NCBI RefSeq assembly: GCF_000380985.1
Contig: NZ_KB905692.1
Location: 248,001-312,000 of the forward strand
Origin: Proteiniphilum acetatigenes DSM 18083
GTDB lineage: Bacteria > Bacteroidota > Bacteroidia > Bacteroidales > Dysgonomonadaceae
Direction of reading: 5' to 3'
DNA length: 64,000 bases
Below the pieces are notes generated by a model. That model was not told where the DNA came from. It did no database searches and saw nothing but the letters and a program-made list of their open reading frames with translations. Below, piece after piece: positions 58,179-64,000 of this stretch; within the stretch, counting starts at the first letter, position 1; every line of letters starts with the position of its first letter. Position numbers and translations under genes: made by a program.

Positions 58179-58213
58179 TTAATTTTTAATTCTTAACTTT
58201 TAATTTTTAATTC
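58179..58213 (+). repeat. Short AT-rich tandem repeat between araD and araA
   Basis: TTAATTTTTAATTC occurs at 58179-58192 and 58200-58213, a 21-base period, inside an AT-rich 92-base gap. Such repeats are frequent between genes in Bacteroidota; no function is assigned. Confidence 0.6.
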
Positions 58214-58236
58214 ATAATTCATAAACGTTCAATATT

Positions 58237-59739
58237 ATGCAATTCAAAGATCAGGAAGTATGGTTTGTTACAGGAGCGCAACTCCTGTACGGGGGCGACG
58301 CGGTAGTAACCGTCAATGCCCATTCGGAAGAAATGGTCAAAGGGCTGAATGACGCGGGACTACTCCCCGTAAAAGTGGTTTATAAAGGAACTGCCAATTC
58401 ATCGCCCGAAGTGGAGAAAATATTCAAAGAAGCCAATACGGATGAAAAATGTATCGGTGTGATCACCTGGATGCACACTTTTTCTCCTGCCAAGATGTGG
58501 ATCAGAGGTTTACAAAATTTCAGGAAACCGTTAATGCATCTACATACCCAGTTTAACAAGGAGATACCCTGGAATGAGATCGACATGGATTTCATGAACC
58601 TGAACCAGTCAGCACACGGCGACCGTGAATTTGGACATATTACAAGCCGTTTGCGAATGCCCCGCAAGGTTTTGGTTGGCTATTGGAAAGATGAAGAGAC
58701 GCTGCGGAAAATTGCGTCATGGATGCGGGTTTGTGCCGGTTGGGCTGACGCTCAAGGGATGTTGATCATCCGCTTTGGAGATAATATGAACAATGTGGCT
58801 GTAACGGACGGAGACAAGGTAGAAGCGGAAATACGTCTGGGATACCATGTCGACAATGCACCTATCGCAACCCTGGTTCCGTATGTGGAAGCAGTTACAG
58901 ATGACGAAATCGATGCCCTTGTTTCCGAATATGCACAAATATACGACTTTGCCGATGATTGCAGGAAAGGCGCCGAAAAACATCAGTTTGTACGCGATGC
59001 CGCAGCACAGGAAATAGGATTGCGCCGTTTCCTCCAGGATAAGGGTGCCAAAGCCTTTACAACCAGCTTTAACGAGTTGGAAGGCATGAAACAGTTGATG
59101 GGGTTCGCTTCTCAACGACTGATGGCCGAAGGCTATGGATTTGGAGCGGAAGGCGACTGGAAAACTGCTGCCCTTGTACGTACCATGTGGGTAATGGGCC
59201 AGGGTTTACCCGGTGGACAATCGTTCCTCGAAGATTATACCCTGAATTTCGATGGGGAGAACAGTACCATCCTGCAATCGCATATGCTCGAGATCAATCC
59301 CGATATTACAGGAACGAAACCACGCATTGAAGTGCATTTCCTTGGGATAGGTGATGCCCGTACCTGTGCCCGTCTGGTATTCCAGGCGCATGAAGGGAAA
59401 GGGGTGGCTGCCACTATCGTGGATATGGGTAACCGATTCCGCATGATTGTCAATGAGGTGGAAGTGGTAAAACCGCAAGCTTTACCCAAATTGCCGGTTG
59501 CCTGCGCATTATGGAAGCCAATGCCAAACTTGGAGGTCGGAGCCGGTGCATGGATATTGGCCGGAGGAACGCATCACACCAGTTTCTCTTTTTCAGTGAC
59601 CACCGAAATGCTGGAAGATTATGCCGAAATAGCCGGTATCGAGCTGGTTACTATCGATAAAGATACAACTATCAACAACTTCAAGTTCGAACTCAAAGTC
59701 AATGAAGTTTACTATTTATTGAATAAAGCGCTGCAGTAA
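58237..59739 (+). CDS. araA: L-arabinose isomerase
   Basis: 500 residues, the same length as E. coli AraA. It is recognisable throughout, starting VWFVTGAQLLYGGDAVVTVNAHSEEMV, with MHTFSPAKMWIRGLQNFRKPLMHLHTQFNKEIPW, GYGFGAEGDWKTAALVRTMWVM and EDYTLNF. It converts L-arabinose to L-ribulose in the cytoplasm. It lies between araD and a GH43 gene in one strand-consistent cluster. Confidence 0.97.
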   Translation: MQFKDQEVWFVTGAQLLYGGDAVVTVNAHSEEMVKGLNDAGLLPVKVVYKGTANSSPEVEKIFKEANTDEKCIGVITWMHTFSPAKMWIRGLQNFRKPLMHLHTQFNKEIPWNEIDMDFMNLNQSAHGDREFGHITSRLRMPRKVLVGYWKDEETLRKIASWMRVCAGWADAQGMLIIRFGDNMNNVAVTDGDKVEAEIRLGYHVDNAPIATLVPYVEAVTDDEIDALVSEYAQIYDFADDCRKGAEKHQFVRDAAAQEIGLRRFLQDKGAKAFTTSFNELEGMKQLMGFASQRLMAEGYGFGAEGDWKTAALVRTMWVMGQGLPGGQSFLEDYTLNFDGENSTILQSHMLEINPDITGTKPRIEVHFLGIGDARTCARLVFQAHEGKGVAATIVDMGNRFRMIVNEVEVVKPQALPKLPVACALWKPMPNLEVGAGAWILAGGTHHTSFSFSVTTEMLEDYAEIAGIELVTIDKDTTINNFKFELKVNEVYYLLNKALQ

Positions 59740-59759
59740 AAATAATTAATTTCCAATTT

Positions 59760-60791
59760 ATGAAGAGAAATACATTCTTTCTTCCATTTGTATTTTTCCT
59801 CTTTGTTTTTTTACCGCAGGGTAAAGCTGCAGACCAATTACCGGAAAGGATCGGAGTACATGACCCGGTAATGGCCAAACAAGACGATACCTACTACCTC
59901 TTCACTACAGGTAGGGGTATCGCTGTCTGGTCATCGACCGACATGAAAACATGGAAACGGGAGAAAGCGGTATTTGCAGAAGCACCTCAGTGGGCTGTCG
60001 ATGCTGTACCTACTTACCGGGGACATACCTGGGCACCGGATATCAGCTACCATAACGGATTGTATTATCTCTACTATTCGGTATCAGCCTTTGGGAAAAA
60101 TACATCCTGCATGGGCGTGGTGACCAACAAGACGCTTCATCCCGATGATCCCGATTTTGAGTGGGTAGATCACGGAGCCGTTATCTGCTCTACGCCCGAT
60201 GTCGATAATTGGAATGCAATCGATCCCAATCTTATTTTTGATGAAAACGGAGTTCCTTACCTGTTTTTCGGTTCGTTCTGGGATGGACTGCAGATGGTCA
60301 GGCTTACCGATGACCTCAAATCCTGCTATTCGGGTGAAGAGCCGGTTACCATTGCCTCACGCAAAAAAGAGAGACGACAGGAGAATCCGCCGGCAATCGA
60401 TAACAATCCGGTGGATGCCGGAGGAAATGCGATAGAAGCTCCTTTTGTTTTCAGGAAAGACAACTACTACTACCTGTTTGCATCCATAGACTATTGTTGT
60501 AAGGGAGTGGAAAGTACCTACAAGATGATATACGGAAGGTCAGACAAGATCGATGGGCCCTATTATGACAAAGAGGGAAAAGATCTCCTTTTTGGTGGAG
60601 GGACAATCCTGATGGAAGGGGATGAAAACTGGCATGGTGTGGGACATAATGCGGTCGTCAGTTTCGACGGTGAAGATTATCTTGTATTCCATGGATACGA
60701 TGCTAACGACGAAGGGCGGTCCAAACTGCGTATTTTCCGGCTCTCATGGGATCAGAGCCAGTGGCCCGGCGTAGAAGAGGCCATCTACTAA
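59760..60791 (+). CDS. GH43 arabinan-type hydrolase, secreted
   Basis: Predicted 343 residues with signal peptide (MKRNTFFLPFVFFLFVFLPQGKA). The five-bladed propeller has the three GH43 acidic residues: D35 (IGVHDPVM), D155 (NAIDPNL) and E226 (NAIEAPFV). The pattern (GHTWAPDISYHNGLYYLYYSVSAFGKNTSCMGV; WHGVGHNAVVSF) is that of endo-1,5-alpha-L-arabinanases and related arabinofuranosidases. It sits 20 bases after araA and 88 before araB, placing an extracytoplasmic enzyme inside the catabolic operon. Exact substrate is open. Confidence 0.88.
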   Translation: MKRNTFFLPFVFFLFVFLPQGKAADQLPERIGVHDPVMAKQDDTYYLFTTGRGIAVWSSTDMKTWKREKAVFAEAPQWAVDAVPTYRGHTWAPDISYHNGLYYLYYSVSAFGKNTSCMGVVTNKTLHPDDPDFEWVDHGAVICSTPDVDNWNAIDPNLIFDENGVPYLFFGSFWDGLQMVRLTDDLKSCYSGEEPVTIASRKKERRQENPPAIDNNPVDAGGNAIEAPFVFRKDNYYYLFASIDYCCKGVESTYKMIYGRSDKIDGPYYDKEGKDLLFGGGTILMEGDENWHGVGHNAVVSFDGEDYLVFHGYDANDEGRSKLRIFRLSWDQSQWPGVEEAIY

Positions 60792-60879
60792 AATGGGTTG
60801 CTAAACCGGCCCCTAATTCAACACTTCAGTAGTGAATAAATCAGACAAAACAAACTAAAAATAAAAAGGATAAGAAGAG

Positions 60880-62538
60880 ATGAGTAAATACGTCATAGGA
60901 TTAGATTACGGCACGGACTCATGTCGTGCCATCATTGCCGATGCCTTGAGCGGTAAGGAAATATCTACCGCGGTGAAATATTATCCGCGTTGGAAACAGG
61001 GGAAGTATTGTGATCCCAAGACCAACCGTTACCGTCAGCATCCGCTCGATTATATCGAGGTATTGGAAGAGAGTATCCGGGAAGCTTTAACAAAAGCACC
61101 CGCAGGAACAGCAGAAAATGTAGTGGGGATGGCTTTCGATACTACAGGATCAACGCCTGTGTTTACTGACGAAGCAGGAATCCCGTTGGCTTTACGACCT
61201 GAATTTGCCGAAAACCCCAATGCGATGTTCGTTCTCTGGAAAGACCATACCTCCATAAAAGAGGCGGCCGAAGTAAACGAACTGGCAAAGAAATGGGAAA
61301 TTGATTATACCGCCTATGAAGGAGGTATTTATTCCTCCGAATGGGTATGGGCCAAGATGCTGCATATTCTGCGTGAAGATGAGCAGATAAGGAAAGCGGC
61401 TTATTCATGGGCTGAACACTGTGACTGGATGCCTGCGCTGATCACCGGGAACTCCAAACCGGAAACGATGCCGAGAAGCCGTTGCGCTGCAGGACATAAA
61501 GCGATGTGGCATGCTTCGTGGGACGGACTGCCTTCCGAAGAGTTCCTGACGGCGCTGGATCCGCTGCTTGCCGGCTTCCGTTCTCATTTGTATAAAGAAA
61601 CCTACCCGAGTAATGTAAAAGTAGGATACCTGACTCCCGAATGGGCCGAACGGCTGGGATTGACTACCAAAGTGGCCGTGGCCGTGGGAGCGTTCGACTG
61701 CCACATGGGTGCTGTAGGAGCACAGATCAAGCCGGGAGATTTCGTACGTGTGATCGGGACATCCACCTGCGATATCATGGCGGTGCCTTATGAGGAGATC
61801 GGCGACAAATTGATCCCGGGTATCTGCGGACAGGTAGACGGGTCGGTGATCCCGGGAATGGTCGGACTGGAAGCCGGGCAATCAGGCTTCGGCGATATTT
61901 ACGCCTGGTTTAAACAGGTATTGGAATGGCCTCTTACACAGCTCGTTTCGAAATCGAACCTGCTGGATATGGAGACTAAAGAAAAGCTGATTACAGAAAT
62001 CGCAGATGCGATCATCCCCGAATTGACCAGGGAAGCCGAAAAAGTGCCGCCCGGCGAAAGCACCCTTATCGCTACTGACTGGATGAACGGACGTCGTACA
62101 CCCGATGCCAATCAACTGTTGACAGGTTCTATTTGTGGATTGACGTTGGGAAGCACCGCACCGCTGATCTTCAGGGCACTGGTAGAAGCAACTGCTTACG
62201 GTTCCAAAGCGATCGTCGATCGTTTTCTGGAAAATGGTGTCGAGATCAAAGAAGTGATCGGTATAGGCGGTATCTCTTTAAAATCTCCTTTTGTGATGCA
62301 GACATTATCCGATGTGTTGGGTATGCCGATCAAAGTGGCAAAGACCGAGCAGGCATGCGCCTTCGGAGCCGCTATGTTCGCAGCCGTTGCAGCAGGTGTA
62401 TATGAGAAAGTGGAGGATGCCCAGGATGCGATGGGACAAGGATTTGCTTTCGAATACCATCCGAACGCTGAAAATCACGCCGTATATATGGAGTTGTATA
62501 AGAAATACCAACAAATCGGCAAGTTCACTGAAAACTAA
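60880..62538 (+). CDS. araB: Ribulokinase
   Basis: 552 residues of the FGGY kinase family (E. coli AraB is 566). The N-terminal phosphate motif is GLDYGTDSCRAIIAD. Other marks are AFDTTGSTPVFTDEAG, EWVWAKMLHILRED, WAEHCDWMPALITG, GTSTCDIM and the C-terminal GIGGISLKSPFVMQTLSDVLGMPIKV ATP-binding region. It phosphorylates L-ribulose to L-ribulose-5-phosphate. With araA and araD it completes the arabinose to xylulose-5-phosphate pathway. Confidence 0.95.
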   Translation: MSKYVIGLDYGTDSCRAIIADALSGKEISTAVKYYPRWKQGKYCDPKTNRYRQHPLDYIEVLEESIREALTKAPAGTAENVVGMAFDTTGSTPVFTDEAGIPLALRPEFAENPNAMFVLWKDHTSIKEAAEVNELAKKWEIDYTAYEGGIYSSEWVWAKMLHILREDEQIRKAAYSWAEHCDWMPALITGNSKPETMPRSRCAAGHKAMWHASWDGLPSEEFLTALDPLLAGFRSHLYKETYPSNVKVGYLTPEWAERLGLTTKVAVAVGAFDCHMGAVGAQIKPGDFVRVIGTSTCDIMAVPYEEIGDKLIPGICGQVDGSVIPGMVGLEAGQSGFGDIYAWFKQVLEWPLTQLVSKSNLLDMETKEKLITEIADAIIPELTREAEKVPPGESTLIATDWMNGRRTPDANQLLTGSICGLTLGSTAPLIFRALVEATAYGSKAIVDRFLENGVEIKEVIGIGGISLKSPFVMQTLSDVLGMPIKVAKTEQACAFGAAMFAAVAAGVYEKVEDAQDAMGQGFAFEYHPNAENHAVYMELYKKYQQIGKFTEN

Positions 62539-62577
62539 CTGTTTCGTTAATCGAATATATACTTAAAAAAACATCTT

Positions 62578-64000
62578 ATGAATTGGAATTCACATGAATT
62601 TATTTGGCTGGATTGGTTAATTATCGTTATTGGAATTTTAGCTGTAACCTGGGCTGTATGGCGTTCTATACAGAAAGATAAACGTTCGCAACAAGGTCCT
62701 GACAGTGAAGATTACCTGTTTGGTAAAGGTGAGCCATGGTATATTATTGGTGCGGCTATCTTTGCCGCCAATATCGGTTCGGAACACCTGGTAGGCCTTG
62801 CCGGTACCGGTGCAAAGGCAGGAGTCGGTATGGCACACTGGGAAATGCAGGGATGGATGATACTCATCTTAGGGTGGCTTTTTGTACCCTTCTATCAACT
62901 GTTGAATATTAAGATGGGAAAGATCATCACAATGCCCGATTTCCTTAAATACCGCTACACACCTACAACCGGTTCGTGGCTCTCTATCATTACACTTATA
63001 GCCTATGTGCTGACAAAGGTGAGTGTCACGGCATTCACCGGTGGTATCTTTATGCAAAGCCTTCTTGGCTTGCCTTTCTGGTTCGGGGCTATCGGCCTGA
63101 TCGTTTTAACAGGGATCTTTACCGTCCTGGGTGGCATGAAAGGGGTGATGACGCTGTCGGCAATTCAAACACCTATACTGATCCTCGGTTCGTTCCTTGT
63201 GTTGTTTCTGGGATTGTCGGCACTTGGAGGCGGCAATATCGCTGAAGGTTGGACTGCAATGATTGAACATGCCAAAACGCTGAACGTAGGAGAAGATGGT
63301 GTCGCATACGGTACCAACCGTATGTTCCATTTCAATACAGGCGACCCGTTGTATGATGATTATCCCGGTTTTTGGGTATTTATCGGGGCATCGATCATCG
63401 GTTTTTGGTATTGGTGTACTGACCAGCACATCGTTCAACGTGTACTTGGACAACGTAAGGGAGAACCTGCTGACGTAGTGATGAAACGTGCACGCAGAGG
63501 AACCATTGCTGCTGGTTATTTCAAATTATTGCCTGTATTTATGTTTTTGATACCGGGGATGGTAGCCGCTGCATTGGCAGCACGTCCCGATAGCGGTTTC
63601 TCGTTAAGCGATCCTGATACCGCCTTTGGTTCCATGGTCAAGTTCGTATTGCCGGCCGGTGTAAAAGGGATTGTTACCATAGGCTTTATATCGGCATTGG
63701 TTGCCTCTTTGGCGGCTTTCTTCAATTCCTGTGCCACGCTGTTTACAGAAGACTTTTACAAGCCGATGTTCAAAAACAAAAGCGAAGCCACCTACGTTCT
63801 GGTAGGCCGCATCGCCACAGTCGTGGTTGTGATACTGGGTATTGTATGGATACCTATCATGATGAGTCTCGGCAGTCTTTACGATTATCTGCAAGGTATT
63901 CAGTCACTCCTCGCCCCCGCAATGGTGGCTGTATTTGCGTTGGGTATATTTTCCAAGAGAATTACACCAAAAGCCGGAGAGGCCGGGATGATAGTGGGTT
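62578..64000 (+). CDS. Sodium/sugar symporter (SSS family), probable arabinose importer, cut by right edge
   Basis: The frame is open from the ATG at 62578 to the window end (474 codons). Multiple membrane helices of the solute:sodium symporter fold are visible (LDWLIIVIGILAVTWAVW, then many more). SSS signatures include FAANIGSEHLVGLAGTGAKAG, MPDFLKYRY and GFWYWCTDQHIVQRVLGQRKG. It starts 39 bases after araB, so L-arabinose uptake across the inner membrane is the likely role. The C-terminus is missing from this window. Confidence 0.93.
   Translation, partial: MNWNSHEFIWLDWLIIVIGILAVTWAVWRSIQKDKRSQQGPDSEDYLFGKGEPWYIIGAAIFAANIGSEHLVGLAGTGAKAGVGMAHWEMQGWMILILGWLFVPFYQLLNIKMGKIITMPDFLKYRYTPTTGSWLSIITLIAYVLTKVSVTAFTGGIFMQSLLGLPFWFGAIGLIVLTGIFTVLGGMKGVMTLSAIQTPILILGSFLVLFLGLSALGGGNIAEGWTAMIEHAKTLNVGEDGVAYGTNRMFHFNTGDPLYDDYPGFWVFIGASIIGFWYWCTDQHIVQRVLGQRKGEPADVVMKRARRGTIAAGYFKLLPVFMFLIPGMVAAALAARPDSGFSLSDPDTAFGSMVKFVLPAGVKGIVTIGFISALVASLAAFFNSCATLFTEDFYKPMFKNKSEATYVLVGRIATVVVVILGIVWIPIMMSLGSLYDYLQGIQSLLAPAMVAVFALGIFSKRITPKAGEAGMIVG

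Noticed and set aside
58145-58236. AT-rich tandem repeat as an origin or attachment site
   Set aside because: Only two 14-base copies and no integrase or replication gene nearby; ordinary intergenic repeat for this phylum.

Overview
The window reads as a Bacteroidota (Bacteroidales-type) chromosome segment. The evidence is four SusC/SusD pairs, three hybrid two-component systems (HTCS), A-rich translation starts without Shine-Dalgarno sites, and several TAnnTTTG (-7) promoter boxes typical of the phylum. The genus cannot be fixed from sequence alone; a Dysgonomonadaceae or Bacteroides relative is a guess. No tRNA, rRNA, insertion sequence or CRISPR array is visible.

Layout. (1) 1-15308: the sensor half of an HTCS (minus strand, cut by the left edge) diverges from two tandem SusC/SusD pairs, a discoidin-type surface lipoprotein and a fused GH43+GH16 enzyme. 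(2) 15392-30246: a complete HTCS (minus) diverges from a SusE/F-like surface binder, SusC, SusD, a GH30 endo-beta-1,6-galactanase-like enzyme and a GH2 beta-galactosidase. (3) 30248-41292: an AraC regulator (minus) diverges from an L-fucose module: SusC, SusD, aldo/keto reductase, Zn-dehydrogenase, amidohydrolase lactonase, mutarotase and GH29 alpha-L-fucosidase. The operon is bracketed by related repeat blocks. (4) 41387-48183: a non-SusC TonB receptor (minus), then a GH43-like lipoprotein, a truncated GH105 remnant and a GH106 rhamnosidase. (5) 48235-64000: an AraR-type Nudix repressor (minus) diverges from GH97 and a third HTCS, followed by GH51, araD, araA, GH43, araB and a sodium/sugar symporter cut by the right edge.

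Together the enzymes fit depolymerisation of a type II arabinogalactan or arabinogalactan-protein glycan: GH43+GH16 on the beta-1,3-galactan backbone, GH30+GH2 on beta-1,6-galactan branches, GH51/GH43/GH97 on arabinose, GH106 on rhamnose caps and GH29 on fucose caps. Released arabinose would feed the linked isomerase-kinase-epimerase pathway, and fucose an oxidative route encoded only in part here. This substrate assignment is an inference from family membership; no gene was tested.

Control signals stand out: palindromes or inverted repeats upstream of three loci (2187-2253, 19516-19542, 49080-49128), a 21-bp-spaced direct repeat overlapping the AraC promoter, a possible second AraR site before GH51, and a 111-nt stem-loop between GH51 and araD.
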